Shown here: positions 51,364-61,777 of the stretch, piece after piece | Layout of the letters: every line of letters starts with the position of its first letter | How positions within the stretch are numbered: the first letter of the stretch is position 1 | NCBI GenBank assembly: GCA_026398255.1 | Contig: JAPLTG010000011.1 | Span: forward strand, 26,125 to 90,124 | DNA from: Verrucomicrobiota bacterium | Lineage (GTDB): Bacteria; Verrucomicrobiota; Verrucomicrobiia; Chthoniobacterales; Terrimicrobiaceae | Length of the DNA: 64,000 nucleotides | Direction of reading: 5' to 3' | The notes under the pieces: model-generated | Database searches by the model: none | What the model saw: only the letters and a program-made list of their open reading frames with translations | Told to the model about the DNA's origin: nothing | Translations under genes and position numbers: made by a program

Positions 51364-52661
51364 TTGTCGACGAGGCCGAAAAGCAGGGTTCCCTCGGAAA
51401 CCACCTCACCATTGACGAGGCAGCGGCAGGAGGCCTTGCCGAGGCGTTTCTTGGCGCTGGTGAGTTCGCACTCGATGAAGAGCGTGTCGCCGGGCATGAC
51501 GGGTTTGCGGAATTTCACCTCGTCCGCGCTCATGAAGTAGCCGATTTTCCCGTCGTTCTCGGTGCGGCGCATCATGACGATGCTGGAAACTTGGGCCATG
51601 GCTTCGAGTTGAAGCACGCCGGGCATGACGGGGTGCCCGGGGAAGTGGCCTTGGAAATAGGGCTCATTGATCGTGACGGCTTTGACGCCGGTGGCTTTGA
51701 GGCCGCCGTCGAATTCCACGATCCGATCGACCATGAGGAACGGATAGCGGTGAGGAAGAATGTTCATCACGGCATTGATGTCGAGTGCGCCCACGGGTGC
51801 AGCGACGGGGCGCGGCGCCACGGAGGCGGCGGCTCCGACGATTTCGGCGAGTTTTTTGGCGGCCTCGGTGTTGATGCCGTGGCCGGGCTTGATCGCGATG
51901 ACATGGGCGCGGAGGAAGCGACCGCAAAGCGCGAGGTCGCCGACGATATCGAGGATCTTGTGGCGGACGAATTCATCTGGAAAGCGGAGCGGTTCCTTGC
52001 TGAGAACGCTGTCCCCGCGGGCGACGATGGCGTTTTCCAGACTCCCGCCCTTGATGAGGCCTTTGTCCATGAGCGGCTTCACATCCTCGTAGAAAACAAA
52101 GGTCCGCGCGGGGGCGATTTCTTTTTCGTAAAATTCGGGGGTGATCTCGGCGGAGAGAAATTGGGTGAAGCGCCCCTCTGGACCGACTTGGGTGCAGGAG
52201 ACACGGAACTTCGTGTCGGGCAGAATGACGAGCGTGGAGCCGTTGAGTTCGACGGTGATTGGCTCACGGATGTCGAGGAAACGCCGGGGGGCGTCCTGTT
52301 CGACGATGCCGGCCTTTTTGATCAAGGCGACATACTCCGAGGCGCTGCCATCGCCGATCGGCGGCTCATTGGCGTTCATCTGAATGAGGGCGTTGTCGAC
52401 GCCCAGGCCCACGAGGGCGGAGATAACATGCTCGACGGTGTGGATTTTTACCGCCCCCTGAACGAGCGTGGTCGCGCGCTCGACGGTCTTCACATGAATC
52501 GCGGCGGCTTCGACGATTGGTTCATCGGGGAGGTCGACTCGCTGGAATTTGAAGCCATGGCCCACAGGTGCGGGCAGAAGAGTAAGGGTGACATTCTCAC
52601 CGGTGTGGAGGGCGCTTCCGGTGAGGCTTGCAGAGGATGCGAGGGTGCGTTGGTTGGACAC
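51360..52661 (-). CDS. lpxC-fabZ: Bifunctional LpxC deacetylase / FabZ dehydratase
   Basis: A 433-residue fusion. Residues ~1-285 are LpxC, UDP-3-O-acyl-GlcNAc deacetylase, with zinc motifs in KIHTVEHVISALVGLGVDNA and RHKILDIVGD and a catalytic His in KPGHGINTEAA. Residues ~300-433 are FabZ, 3-hydroxyacyl-ACP dehydratase (LPHRYPFLMVDRIVEFDGG; FQGHFPGHPVMPGVLQLEAM). Such fusions are known in Bacteroidetes and the PVC group. The GTG at 52661 starts VSNQRTLASSASL; longer in-frame sequence upstream belongs to the neighbouring gene. Confidence 0.9.
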   Translation of the reverse strand: MSNQRTLASSASLTGSALHTGENVTLTLLPAPVGHGFKFQRVDLPDEPIVEAAAIHVKTVERATTLVQGAVKIHTVEHVISALVGLGVDNALIQMNANEPPIGDGSASEYVALIKKAGIVEQDAPRRFLDIREPITVELNGSTLVILPDTKFRVSCTQVGPEGRFTQFLSAEITPEFYEKEIAPARTFVFYEDVKPLMDKGLIKGGSLENAIVARGDSVLSKEPLRFPDEFVRHKILDIVGDLALCGRFLRAHVIAIKPGHGINTEAAKKLAEIVGAAASVAPRPVAAPVGALDINAVMNILPHRYPFLMVDRIVEFDGGLKATGVKAVTINEPYFQGHFPGHPVMPGVLQLEAMAQVSSIVMMRRTENDGKIGYFMSADEVKFRKPVMPGDTLFIECELTSAKKRLGKASCRCLVNGEVVSEGTLLFGLVDK

Positions 52662-52677
52662 GATGAAATTGGGTGGT

Positions 52678-53151
52678 TTAGCGGGCCAGGCGGTGCAGGA
52701 GGTCGAGATACTTCTGGTTGGCAGTGCGAAGGCGCTGGACGAGTTCGCGGCCGATCGAGCTGAGGATTTGAACGGCAGCGGCGGGTTGGAGACCGGCCAG
52801 AACGCCGATCGTGGTGCGGGTGACGCGGAGGAGTTCGCAATCCTCGAGCGCCATGACATCCGCCGAGCGGGGGCCTTCATCGACGAGGGAGATTTCGCCG
52901 AAAAAGTCGCCGACTTTGAGAGTAGCGAGTTCCACTTTTTGATCCGGCGGAGGGGCTTGGACAAGGGCGGTTCCAGTGAGCAGGAGGTAGAGACAGTGAC
53001 CCTCGTCGCCGGCTTGGATGATCTTCGCGCCCTTAGAAAAAGTCACCGTGTCGGTGAGGCGCACAAGGGCCAAAAGCTCGTCGTGGCCGAGCCCTGAAAA
53101 AATCGCAAATTGTTGAAGCCGAGGGTCGTCAGGTTGAATGATTGATGACAT
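52678..53151 (-). CDS. Cyclic nucleotide-binding domain protein
   Basis: A 157-residue single-domain protein of the CAP/PKA regulatory type. The fold runs FSGLGHDELLALVRLTDTVT, FSKGAKIIQAGDEGHCLYLL and the phosphate-binding cassette GDFFGEISLVDEGPRSADVM with its conserved Glu and Arg. There is no DNA-binding helix-turn-helix, so it is a stand-alone sensor. The position between the ABC ATPase gene (23-base overlap) and lpxC-fabZ suggests one operon. Confidence 0.82.
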   Translation of the reverse strand: MSSIIQPDDPRLQQFAIFSGLGHDELLALVRLTDTVTFSKGAKIIQAGDEGHCLYLLLTGTALVQAPPPDQKVELATLKVGDFFGEISLVDEGPRSADVMALEDCELLRVTRTTIGVLAGLQPAAAVQILSSIGRELVQRLRTANQKYLDLLHRLAR

Positions 53152-53818
53152 GCTTGGAGAGGATGGTTCCGTCGATCATGTGGATGCGCACTGGGGCTAG
53201 AGCGGCCACCGAATCGCTGTGGGTGACAATAATCAGCGTGGCAATTTTTTGGGAAGCAATCTTTGAGAAAGTTTCGCAGACATGGGCGGCGTTGGCGGAG
53301 TCGAGGTTGCCGGTCGGCTCGTCGGCGAGGAGCAGGGCGGGACGGCCGGCAAGCGCGCGGGCGATGGCGACGCGTTGCATCTCACCGCCGCTCAGCTGGT
53401 GCGGGAAATGCCCCGCGCGGTGGGACATCCCGACGAGATCGAGCATTTCCGCCACGCGAGGGGTGGTCTTTTTTTGGGAATCCCCGCGCAGGAGCAGGGG
53501 GAGTTCGACATTTTCTCGAACCGTCATGGCTGGCAGGAGATTGAAGAATTGAAACACGATGCCGAGTGTGTGGCGGCGGTAATGGGTGAGTTCGCGCTCG
53601 CCGGCGCGGTGCAGCTCGAGGCCATCCACCCGGATCTCGCCCGAGGTCGGCGTGTCGAGTCCGCCAAGGAGGTTCAGCAGCGTGCTTTTGCCGCACCCGC
53701 TGGGACCAGTGATCGTGGCAAAATCCCCCGGTGCGAGGTCGAGCGAGACATCGTCAAGCGCGCGGACCACGCCGGTGCCCGAGGAATAGGTTCGCGTGAG
53801 ATGGCGGAGTTCGATCAT
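53129..53818 (-). CDS. ABC transporter ATP-binding protein (LolD/MacB type)
   Basis: A 229-residue ATPase of the LolD/MacB group. Walker A ITGPSGCGKSTLLNLLGGLD, Q-loop FQFFNLLPAMTV, signature LSGGEMQRVAIARALAG and Walker B LLLADEPTGNLDS are all intact. Members extract lipoproteins or export substrates with an FtsX-like permease, which is not adjacent here. The start was set at ATG 53818 (MIELRHLTRTYSS). It is divergent from the pseudouridine synthase gene. Confidence 0.85.
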   Translation of the reverse strand: MIELRHLTRTYSSGTGVVRALDDVSLDLAPGDFATITGPSGCGKSTLLNLLGGLDTPTSGEIRVDGLELHRAGERELTHYRRHTLGIVFQFFNLLPAMTVRENVELPLLLRGDSQKKTTPRVAEMLDLVGMSHRAGHFPHQLSGGEMQRVAIARALAGRPALLLADEPTGNLDSANAAHVCETFSKIASQKIATLIIVTHSDSVAALAPVRIHMIDGTILSKHVINHST

Positions 53819-53845
53819 GATGGAGTGGAGTGTTTCCGCGAAGCG

Positions 53846-54628
53846 ATGACTGATCAAGCAGAGTTCCGGGTTCTCGGCGAAACGGCCGACCTGCTCGCCG
53901 TGGACAAACCCGCCGGGCTACTGGTCCATCCGAGCAAGCCGGGCGGACCCAAGACGCTTTGGGACGGCTTGCGTGAACTTCTCTCCTACGAGATTGCCAA
54001 CAGCGGCCAGGTCTCACTCATCAACCGTCTCGACCGCGAAACGAGCGGCGTGGTCCTCGTCGCCAAAACCTCGGCGGCGGCGCGTCAGGCGGCCATCACG
54101 ATGCAAGAGGGAAAAATCCGGAAAACCTACCTCACGATCCTCACCGGCCACCCGGCGGAGGAGACTTTCACGGTCGATGCCCCGATCATCCGCCGGGGGG
54201 AGGTTTTGGATACCAAGATTCACCTCCAGCGCATGGTCCACCCGAGCGGTGCGGTGGCGCGGACGGAGTTTCGCGTTCTCGAAAAATTCGAAAACCGGCT
54301 CGGTCTGTTTTCGCTCGTCGAAGCCAAACCCCTCACCGGCCGCACCCACCAAATCCGCGTCCACGCCTCCCATGCCGGTTACCCCGTCGTCGGGGATAAA
54401 ATCTACGGTCCGTCCGAGGATTGTTACTTGGAGTTTATTCAAACCGGTTGGACCCCCGCCCTGGCAGAACGCCTCCACCTGCCCCGCCACGCTCTCCACT
54501 CGGCGGGGTTGGCGCTTGAGTGGAACGGTTCCCTGCTTGAGTGGCGGAGCGAACTTCCCGAGGAGCTCGCGGCGTTTCTCAATTCCCCGCCGACCACATT
54601 GACTTCACCTCGCGCCTTCTTAAGATAA
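53846..54628 (+). CDS. RluA-family pseudouridine synthase
   Basis: A 260-residue enzyme. LLAVDKPAGLLVHPSKPGG and INRLDRETSGVVLVAKT are the signatures, the latter with the catalytic Asp. PLTGRTHQIRVHASHAGYPV completes the fold. It isomerises uridine in rRNA or tRNA, and the target site cannot be assigned. There is no S4 domain. ATG 53846 is chosen because it is the last methionine before the homologous region; upstream in-frame sequence overlaps the divergent ABC gene. Confidence 0.87.
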   Translation: MTDQAEFRVLGETADLLAVDKPAGLLVHPSKPGGPKTLWDGLRELLSYEIANSGQVSLINRLDRETSGVVLVAKTSAAARQAAITMQEGKIRKTYLTILTGHPAEETFTVDAPIIRRGEVLDTKIHLQRMVHPSGAVARTEFRVLEKFENRLGLFSLVEAKPLTGRTHQIRVHASHAGYPVVGDKIYGPSEDCYLEFIQTGWTPALAERLHLPRHALHSAGLALEWNGSLLEWRSELPEELAAFLNSPPTTLTSPRAFLR

Positions 54629-54650
54629 CGCGCTCGATCTTCTCGCCACC

Positions 54651-56342
54651 GTGTTCCACAACGACGAATTCATAGCCGAAACCCTCCGTGACCTAGGTCT
54701 TGTCACCAAGGCGCAAATCGGGGCGGCCCGCGAGCATTTGGCTGAAGAAGGCTTGATCCAAACTCTCGTCAACGACGGCATCGTCACCGAGGAAGACATC
54801 GCCCGCGCTCTCGCGGCACAGAACAGCATGGAGTTTGTGGATCTCGGCGAGGCCCACCCGGAGCGCCGCATTTTGGATATGGTGGAGGGCGACGATGCGC
54901 GCCGCTACCAAGCCCTCCCTATCGCGCTTCGCAATGGCATCCTGACCATGGCGATTGGCGACCCCATGGACATGCAGTCCATGGATGACCTCACCTACAA
55001 GTTGCAACGGGAGATCGAATTTGTCTGCGGCTCCCCCCAGGAAATCCGGAAGCTCGTTGTGAAGCACTACGGAAGCGCCGAAGACGCAGCGAACGAATTG
55101 CTCAAAGAAGCCGGGGAAGCCAAGAGATCGGATGCCACCGATGACGAGGAGGATGACGACGGTCCGGGCGACGCGCCGGTCATCAAGCTCGTCTCGATGA
55201 TTCTTTTGGAAGCCCACACGAACCGAGCGAGCGATATCCACATCGAACCCCTCGAGCACAAACTTCGCATCCGCTTCCGCATCGATGGTGTCCTTCAGGA
55301 AATGCAGCCGCCGCCGAAGAAACTCCACGGCGCGATCATCAGCCGCCTCAAAATCATGTCGAAGTCGATGAGCATCGCCGAAAAGCGCATCCCGCAGGAC
55401 GGCCGCATCCAAATTCGCGTGGGAGACAACTCCATCGACCTCCGCGTTTCCACGATTCCGACCGTCCACGGCGAGAGCGTGGTCATGCGTATCCTCGATA
55501 AAACCTCGCTCCTCCTGGGCCTGCCGGACCTCGGTTTTCTATCCGACGACCAGGCGAAATTCGAGCAGTGCATCAATCTCCCCGATGGCATCATTCTCGT
55601 CACCGGCCCGACCGGTTCGGGAAAAACCACCACGCTCTACGGCTGCCTCAATTACATGAACAAGCCGGACCGCAAACTCATCACGGTCGAGGATCCCGTC
55701 GAATACCAGATGAACGGCATCAACCAGGTCCCGGTGAATACCAGCATCGGCATGACATTCCCCGCCGCCCTGCGCTCGATCCTGCGTCAGGCCCCGAACA
55801 TCATCATGATCGGTGAAATTCGAGACAGCGAAACGGCCAGCATCGCAGTCAACGCCTCGCTCACCGGCCACCTCGTTCTTTCCACCCTCCACACCAACGA
55901 CGCCCCCAGCGCCATCGCGCGTCTCGTGGATATCGGCGTGAAGCCATTTCTAGTTTCCAGTTCCGTCCGCGCCATTGTCGCCCAGCGACTCGTTCGGCGC
56001 CTCTGCCCGCATTGCAAACTCCCCGGCGAACTTTCCGATTACGAATTGCAGACACTCCAGATCGACCCGGGCCAAGTCCGCCAAGCCAGCGTCATGCGCC
56101 CTGTTGGATGCGAACGCTGCCGGGGCCGTGGATACCGTGGCCGAATGGGTATTTTTGAAATGTTCATCGTCGATGACGAAGTCCGAAACATGGTCAACAA
56201 CAACGCCTCGACCATCGCCCTGCGCCTGCGCGCACGCGAACTCGGCATGCGCACCCTCCGCGAGGATGGAGTCCGCAAGGTCCTCGCCGGCATGACCACC
56301 GCCGAGGAGGTCATCAGCACCACAATGTCCGATCTCGACTGA
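54651..56342 (+). CDS. Type II secretion/type IV pilus assembly ATPase (PilB/GspE, copy 1)
   Basis: A 563-residue AAA-like ATPase from a GTG start. An MshEN-type N-terminal domain is followed by Walker [19 protein letters not shown], the Asp-box VEDPVEYQMNGI and Walker B-like IGEIRDSETAS. A CPHC...CERC four-cysteine zinc site lies after residue ~450. It drives pilus extension or secretion. An acidic stretch (DDEEDDDGPGD) interrupts the N-terminal linker. The paralogous gene follows eight bases on; pilC, pilT and pilins are not in the window. Confidence 0.88.
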   Translation: MFHNDEFIAETLRDLGLVTKAQIGAAREHLAEEGLIQTLVNDGIVTEEDIARALAAQNSMEFVDLGEAHPERRILDMVEGDDARRYQALPIALRNGILTMAIGDPMDMQSMDDLTYKLQREIEFVCGSPQEIRKLVVKHYGSAEDAANELLKEAGEAKRSDATDDEEDDDGPGDAPVIKLVSMILLEAHTNRASDIHIEPLEHKLRIRFRIDGVLQEMQPPPKKLHGAIISRLKIMSKSMSIAEKRIPQDGRIQIRVGDNSIDLRVSTIPTVHGESVVMRILDKTSLLLGLPDLGFLSDDQAKFEQCINLPDGIILVTGPTGSGKTTTLYGCLNYMNKPDRKLITVEDPVEYQMNGINQVPVNTSIGMTFPAALRSILRQAPNIIMIGEIRDSETASIAVNASLTGHLVLSTLHTNDAPSAIARLVDIGVKPFLVSSSVRAIVAQRLVRRLCPHCKLPGELSDYELQTLQIDPGQVRQASVMRPVGCERCRGRGYRGRMGIFEMFIVDDEVRNMVNNNASTIALRLRARELGMRTLREDGVRKVLAGMTTAEEVISTTMSDLD

Positions 56343-56350
56343 CCCCCACC

Positions 56351-58039
56351 ATGGACGCCAAGCAAGTTGTCGAAATTTTTGTCGAGCAGGGACTGATCAC
56401 CGAAGATGACGGAGCCAATCTCTTGCTCCAAGCCTCGAACTCCGAGTCTCCGATTGAGCAAATCCTTGTAGATAACGGGATCGTCAGCGAGCGGGGTTTC
56501 GAAAAAGCCATCGCCGACTCGATCGGGGCCGAACCGTTTGATTTGACCGAATTCGAGCCGGATCCTGAAACGCTCCAACTCATTCCCTCCGGCCTCGCAC
56601 GCCTCCACGGCGTGATTCCGATTTCCGCTTCGGGAAATACCATTTTCGTCGCCCACACGGACCCCCTGAACTCCCGCTCCATTGAGGATCTCCGCTTCGC
56701 CCTCGGCCGCGAGATCGTGGCGGTTGTCTCCTTCCCGCCAACCGTGCGAGCTCTGATCCGCACCCACTTTGGCTCGGAAGAAGCCAGCATCGGCGAAATC
56801 CTGGAAAGCATCGGAGGCGAAGTCACGGTCAACGAGGGCCCCGACGAACAGATCAACGACCAGGCCGTCCTCGCCGAGGCAAACGCCGCGCCGATCATCA
56901 AGTATGTCGACCTCATCCTCGACAAGGCAATCGCCGCGCGAGCGAGCGATATCCATTTCGAGCCGTTCGAGAGCGAGTTCAAAATCCGCTACCGCGTGGA
57001 CGGTGCGCTTTACGAGATGGATCCCCCACCCTTCCGCCTCGCCCTACCCGTCATCTCCCGCGTGAAGGTGATGGCGAACCTCAACATCGCCGAGCGCCGC
57101 CTGCCGCAGGACGGCCGAATCCAACGCGAGATCAATGGCCGCCAAGTCGATCTTCGTGTTTCCACCCTCCCCACCGCGTTCGGGGAGAGCGTCGTGCTCC
57201 GCGTGCTCGACCGCTCGAGCGTGAACCTCGAACTCGAGACACTCGGCATGCCCGATGACATCATGGCCTACATCCTGGAGGTCATCGAAAGACCCAATGG
57301 CATTTTCATCGTCACAGGCCCGACCGGTTCGGGAAAAACCACCACGCTTTACTCGTGTCTGCGCAAGATCAACACGATCGATTCCAAGCTCCTCACCGCC
57401 GAGGACCCCGTGGAATACGAGATCGACGGCATCATCCAAGTGCCGATCAACGACTCGATCGGCCTGAGTTTTTCCCGAGTCCTCCGGGCGTTCCTTCGTC
57501 AGGATCCCGACCGCATCCTCGTCGGCGAGACGCGCGACACCGAGACCGCCCAGATCGCCATCCAGGCCTCGCTCACCGGTCACTTGGTTTTCACCACGCT
57601 CCACACGAACGACTCCACCGGCGCGGTCACTCGTATCATGGACATGGGCATCGAGCCGTTCCTCATCTCGGCCTCGCTCGAGTGCGTGCTCGCCCAGCGC
57701 CTGATCCGCAAAATCTGCGCGAATTGCCGCACCCCCTACCAACCCAGCGAGCAAGTCTTGGCCTCGATCGGCCTGCAACCGCACGACATCGGCGACAAGT
57801 CATTCTTCTACGGCAAGGGCTGCGAAGTCTGCAACCAAACCGGCTACAAAGGCCGCAAAGGCATTTACGAACTCCTAAAAATCTCCGACCCGATCCGCGA
57901 AATGATCAACAACCGCGAACCCGGCATCCTCATCCGCCAAAAAGCCATTGAGCTCGGCATGACCACCCTCCGTCAGGACGGTATGCGCTCGATCTACGAC
58001 GGCATCACCACCATCGAGGAAGTCGTCAAATACACCTGA
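56351..58039 (+). CDS. Type II secretion/type IV pilus assembly ATPase (PilB/GspE, copy 2)
   Basis: A 562-residue paralogue of the preceding gene with the same domains. It has Walker [20 protein letters not shown], Asp-box [12 protein letters not shown], Walker B-like [13 protein letters not shown] and a CANC...CEVC zinc site. The N-terminal MshEN domains diverge more than the ATPase core. Two different PilB-type ATPases side by side suggest separate machines or a division of labour in one. thiG follows only two bases after the stop. Confidence 0.88.
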   Translation: MDAKQVVEIFVEQGLITEDDGANLLLQASNSESPIEQILVDNGIVSERGFEKAIADSIGAEPFDLTEFEPDPETLQLIPSGLARLHGVIPISASGNTIFVAHTDPLNSRSIEDLRFALGREIVAVVSFPPTVRALIRTHFGSEEASIGEILESIGGEVTVNEGPDEQINDQAVLAEANAAPIIKYVDLILDKAIAARASDIHFEPFESEFKIRYRVDGALYEMDPPPFRLALPVISRVKVMANLNIAERRLPQDGRIQREINGRQVDLRVSTLPTAFGESVVLRVLDRSSVNLELETLGMPDDIMAYILEVIERPNGIFIVTGPTGSGKTTTLYSCLRKINTIDSKLLTAEDPVEYEIDGIIQVPINDSIGLSFSRVLRAFLRQDPDRILVGETRDTETAQIAIQASLTGHLVFTTLHTNDSTGAVTRIMDMGIEPFLISASLECVLAQRLIRKICANCRTPYQPSEQVLASIGLQPHDIGDKSFFYGKGCEVCNQTGYKGRKGIYELLKISDPIREMINNREPGILIRQKAIELGMTTLRQDGMRSIYDGITTIEEVVKYT

Positions 58040-58041
58040 CC

Positions 58042-58827
58042 GTGCCTCAACCACTCACCATCGCCGGGCGCACCTTTTCCTCGCGCCTCCTTCTCGGAAC
58101 CGGAAAATTTTCGTCGAACGAAACCATGCGCGACGCCCTCGCGGCGAGCGGTTGCGAGATCGTCACCGTCGCCCTCCGCCGCGCCGACCTCAGCGGAAAA
58201 AAAGATCCCTTTGCGAACATCCTCGATTTCATCGATCCCGAAAAATACCTCCTCCTGCCAAATACCAGCGGTGCGATGAATGCCGATGAGGCCGTCCGCC
58301 TCGCCCGCCTCGCCGCCTCCGCCGGGCTTCCGAAATGGGTGAAACTCGAAATTCACCCCGACCCCCACTACCTCCTGCCCGACCCCATCGAAACCCTCGC
58401 CGCCGCCGAAATCCTTGTGAAGGAGGGCTTCACCGTCCTCCCCTACACCAACGCCGACCCCGTTCTCGCCCGCCGCCTGCAAGATGTCGGCACAGCCACC
58501 GTCATGCCGCTCGGCTCGCCCATCGGCAGCAACCGCGGCCTCGAGACCCGGGCCCAAATCGAGATCATTATCAAACAAGCCACCGTCCCAGTCATTGTGG
58601 ATGCTGGCATCGGCGCGCCGAGCCACGCCGCGGAGGCCCTTGAAATGGGAGCGGACGCCGTTTTGGTGAATACCGCGATCGCCGCCGCCGAGGATCCGGT
58701 TCGCATGGCCCGCGCCTTCAAGGCCACGGTCGAAGCCGCCCGGGAGGCGCGCGAGGCGGGACTCCCGATCCAGCTCGATCACGCCGCCGCGACCAGCCCG
58801 CTCGCGGCTTTTCTCAAATCAGCCTGA
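58042..58827 (+). CDS. thiG: Thiazole synthase
   Basis: A 261-residue TIM-barrel enzyme that builds the thiazole of thiamine with ThiS-thiocarboxylate. [20 protein letters not shown] opens it, [15 protein letters not shown] carries the Schiff-base Lys, and [20 protein letters not shown] is the phosphate-binding loop. A GTG start lies two bases after the ATPase stop. thiS and thiH are not adjacent, and no TPP riboswitch is visible. Confidence 0.92.
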   Translation: MPQPLTIAGRTFSSRLLLGTGKFSSNETMRDALAASGCEIVTVALRRADLSGKKDPFANILDFIDPEKYLLLPNTSGAMNADEAVRLARLAASAGLPKWVKLEIHPDPHYLLPDPIETLAAAEILVKEGFTVLPYTNADPVLARRLQDVGTATVMPLGSPIGSNRGLETRAQIEIIIKQATVPVIVDAGIGAPSHAAEALEMGADAVLVNTAIAAAEDPVRMARAFKATVEAAREAREAGLPIQLDHAAATSPLAAFLKSA

Positions 58828-58832
58828 CCGCC

Positions 58833-61316
58833 ATGCCGGAGGAAAAGCTGACCCCGATGATGCAGCAGTATCTCGCCGTGAGGCGCGAACTGCCCCCGGG
58901 AACCTTCCTGCTTTTCCGCCTCGGCGACTTCTACGAAATGTTCGGCGACGACGCCGTGGAGGCCTCGCGCATCCTCAATGTCGCCCTCACGAAACGCGGC
59001 ACGACCCCCATGTGCGGCGTCCCCTTCCACGCCGCACGCGGCTACATCGAAAAACTCATCGCCGCCGGTTGGCGCGCCGCGATCTGTGACCAGGTCGGCG
59101 AGGTCACGGCGGGAAAACTCGTCCGCCGCGAAATTTCCCAAATCCTCAGCCCCGGCACGCTCGACGACTTCGGCCTGGACGACCGGAAGCCCAACTTCCT
59201 CGCGGCGCTCTCGAAGCGCGGCGACGCGCATGGCCTCGCCTACTGCGACTTGAGCACCGGCGAATTCCGCCTCACCGAACTCGATTCCCTCTCCTCGTTG
59301 CTCGACGAACTCGCCCGCGTCTCCCCGGCGGAAATCCTCGTTCCCGACCATCAAGCCTCGGAGTTTTCCGCCGTCTCTCCCCAATCCCCGCTCGACGGCT
59401 ACGCCTTTGAACCCGAACCCGCCGCCGAGTTGCTTCGCACCCATTTCAAGGTCCACTCGCTCGATGGATTCGGTTGCGCCGACCTGCCCGCTGCCACAGG
59501 CGCCGCTGGGGCACTCCTCCACTACATCACGCGCCAAATGCGGCGGCCCGCCGGTCACCTCCGCCGCCTCCAACCCTACCGCCGCAGCGAATTCCTCATT
59601 CTCGACGCCGCCACGCAGAGCCACCTCGAACTCGTTCAATCCCGCGCTGGGCGCCAAATGACGCTCCTCGGCGCACTCGACACGACCCGCACCCCGATGG
59701 GCGCGCGGCTTCTGCGCGATTGGATTCTCCACCCTCTCCGCAATGCCGAGGCGATCGAGCGCCGCCAGGAAGCCATCGCCGCCCTGCTCGACAACGCCAT
59801 GCTTCTCGGCGACCTGCGTTCCCGCCTCGCCGACATCCGCGACATCGAGCGTGCGACATCCCGCCTCGGTGGTCCCTCCGGAAACGCCCGTGACCTCGCC
59901 GCCTTGGCCCAGTCCCTCGAACTCATCCCTCCTCTCGCCGCCAGTCTTGGCGGCGCGGACTCCTTCCGACTCCCCTCCCCACTTCTCTCGGGCCTCGTCG
60001 AAAGCCTCCACGCCCTGCCTGAGTTGAGCGAAAAACTCCGCAAGGCCATCATCGCCGAACCACCCGCGATTATCCGCGACGGAGGGTTTGTCGAATCCGG
60101 CTTCGATCCAGCTCTCGACGAACTCCGCGCCGCCTCACTGGAAGGCAAAGGCTGGATCGCCGCCCTTCAAGAACGCGAAATCGAACGCACCGGCATCAAG
60201 TCGCTGAAGGTCCGTTTCACCTCGGTCTTTGGCTATTTCATCGAGATCACCAAAGCCAACCTCCCCTCCGTCCCCGCCGATTACATCCGCAAGCAGACGA
60301 CAGTGAACGGCGAGCGGTTTGTGACTCCCGAACTCAAGGAAATGGAGGGCAAAATCCTCGGAGCCGACGAGCGCGCCCGCGCCCGCGAGATCGAGATTTT
60401 CGCGGAACTCCGCGCCGTCGTCCTCGCCGAGCTTTCCAAACTTCAAGAAACCGCCGCCACGCTGGCTGTGCTCGATGTCCTCTGCTCGCTTGCAGAAACC
60501 GCCCGCCTCCACGGCTACTGCCGCCCCGAGATCGACGACTCGGAAATCCTCCAAATCACCGAAGGCCGCCATCCTGTTCTCGACCGCCAAATGGAGGGCG
60601 CGCGCTTCGTGCCGAACGACACGCATCTCGGCACCGACGGCAAAAAGTTCGCCATCATCACCGGCCCGAACATGGCGGGAAAATCCACCTACATCCGCCA
60701 AACCGCCCTTCTTGCGCTCATGGCTCAAACCGGCAGTTTCGTCCCAGCCAAGTCGATGCGCCTAGGCCTCGCCGACCGCATTTTCACCCGCGTCGGAGCC
60801 AATGACGACCTCGCCCGAGGCCAATCGACATTCATGGTCGAAATGAACGAAACCGCCAACATCCTCAACAACGCCACCGCCAAAAGCCTCGTCATCCTCG
60901 ACGAAATCGGCCGCGGCACCTCGACCTTCGACGGCCTCTCGATCGCCTGGAGCGTGGCCGAGCACCTGCACGACCAAATCGGCTGCCGCGCCCTTTTCGC
61001 CACGCACTACCACGAACTCACCGACCTCGAGCGCACACGCCCGGGCGTCTTGAACCTCAATGTCGCCGTGCGCGAATGGAACGACCAAATCGTCTTCCTG
61101 CGCAAAATCGTCCCCGGCCGCGCCGACCAGAGCTACGGCATCCAAGTCGCCCGCCTCGCCGGCCTCCCCGACTCGATCATCGCCCGCGCCAAGGAAATCC
61201 TCGGCAACCTCGAAAAATCCGAACTCAACACCGAAGGTCAACCCGCCCTCGCCAAGTCCTCCCGCAAACGCCTCACCCCCGACCCCACCGCCTCCGCCCA
61301 ACTCTCCCTGCTCTGA
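58833..61316 (+). CDS. mutS: DNA mismatch repair protein MutS
   Basis: An 827-residue mismatch sensor. The N-terminal GDFYEMFGDDA carries the mismatch-reading Phe and Glu. The ATPase has Walker A ITGPNMAGKSTYIRQTALL, Walker B VILDEIGRGTSTFDG and the signature FATHYHELTDLE. The length is somewhat short of E. coli MutS (853) owing to a reduced C-terminal tail. It begins five bases after thiG. The partner mutL is at 35.7 kb. Confidence 0.95.
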   Translation: MPEEKLTPMMQQYLAVRRELPPGTFLLFRLGDFYEMFGDDAVEASRILNVALTKRGTTPMCGVPFHAARGYIEKLIAAGWRAAICDQVGEVTAGKLVRREISQILSPGTLDDFGLDDRKPNFLAALSKRGDAHGLAYCDLSTGEFRLTELDSLSSLLDELARVSPAEILVPDHQASEFSAVSPQSPLDGYAFEPEPAAELLRTHFKVHSLDGFGCADLPAATGAAGALLHYITRQMRRPAGHLRRLQPYRRSEFLILDAATQSHLELVQSRAGRQMTLLGALDTTRTPMGARLLRDWILHPLRNAEAIERRQEAIAALLDNAMLLGDLRSRLADIRDIERATSRLGGPSGNARDLAALAQSLELIPPLAASLGGADSFRLPSPLLSGLVESLHALPELSEKLRKAIIAEPPAIIRDGGFVESGFDPALDELRAASLEGKGWIAALQEREIERTGIKSLKVRFTSVFGYFIEITKANLPSVPADYIRKQTTVNGERFVTPELKEMEGKILGADERARAREIEIFAELRAVVLAELSKLQETAATLAVLDVLCSLAETARLHGYCRPEIDDSEILQITEGRHPVLDRQMEGARFVPNDTHLGTDGKKFAIITGPNMAGKSTYIRQTALLALMAQTGSFVPAKSMRLGLADRIFTRVGANDDLARGQSTFMVEMNETANILNNATAKSLVILDEIGRGTSTFDGLSIAWSVAEHLHDQIGCRALFATHYHELTDLERTRPGVLNLNVAVREWNDQIVFLRKIVPGRADQSYGIQVARLAGLPDSIIARAKEILGNLEKSELNTEGQPALAKSSRKRLTPDPTASAQLSLL

Positions 61317-61777
61317 TTCCAGGCCTCACACGAAGGCACGAAGCCAGGAAGAAAATCCGTTGTAGCAGTCCTCTGCCCTTTGGGAACAGGCCCGCGAATG
61401 ACGCGAATCCAAGCAAATCGAAAAAAATGGGGTAGGGCCACCTCGCCGAGGGAAACCCAAGATTCAGGCGCGAACGCGTCGTATCCCAACAAACCAATTC
61501 CTCCCGCATCAAGCCAAATTTCATACTGCAAGCAACCACGGAAAAAGTGCGTGATACCAACGGCTGTTTGCTTTTGGATTCATTATCGGGATCAGTGAAT
61601 TATTCCTAAACTTTGAATTCCACCGAACAAGCAGGAGGGACCTGCTTGTCAGGTCCAGAATCGCTTCAGAAAACGGACTGATCCGGCGCTGACAAGCAGC
61701 GCCCTCCTCGGAAAGTCCAAAAGCTTTTTGCCTTTGGTATGATTGCGCGGAACTCTTTCATCCGGAATTTTATGGCA
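61317..61777. other. Non-coding stretch with repeat fragments
   Basis: 461 bases without a convincing gene. It holds CACGAAGGCACGAAG-type and GCGAATGACGCGAAT tandem-like fragments, a leftward ~35-codon remnant (EIWLDAGGIGLLGYDAFAPE, around 61420-61525) that looks like a degraded gene, and the twin palindrome at 61627-61703. No promoter or tRNA was seen. Confidence 0.5.
61627..61703. repeat. REP-like twin palindrome
   Basis: Hairpin one is ACAAGCAGG-AGGGA-CCTGCTTGT (61627-61649) and hairpin two GGCGCTG-ACAAG-CAGCGCC (61685-61703), both perfect, with ~35 bases between. The layout parallels the unit at 11206-11267. Confidence 0.5.

Noticed and set aside
58779..60011. A 410-codon frame on the minus strand
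   Set aside because: It is antisense to mutS and thiG and shows no domain.
61238..61531. A 97-codon leftward frame after mutS
   Set aside because: Only the first ~35 codons look protein-like and the rest runs antisense into the mutS end; taken as a degraded remnant.
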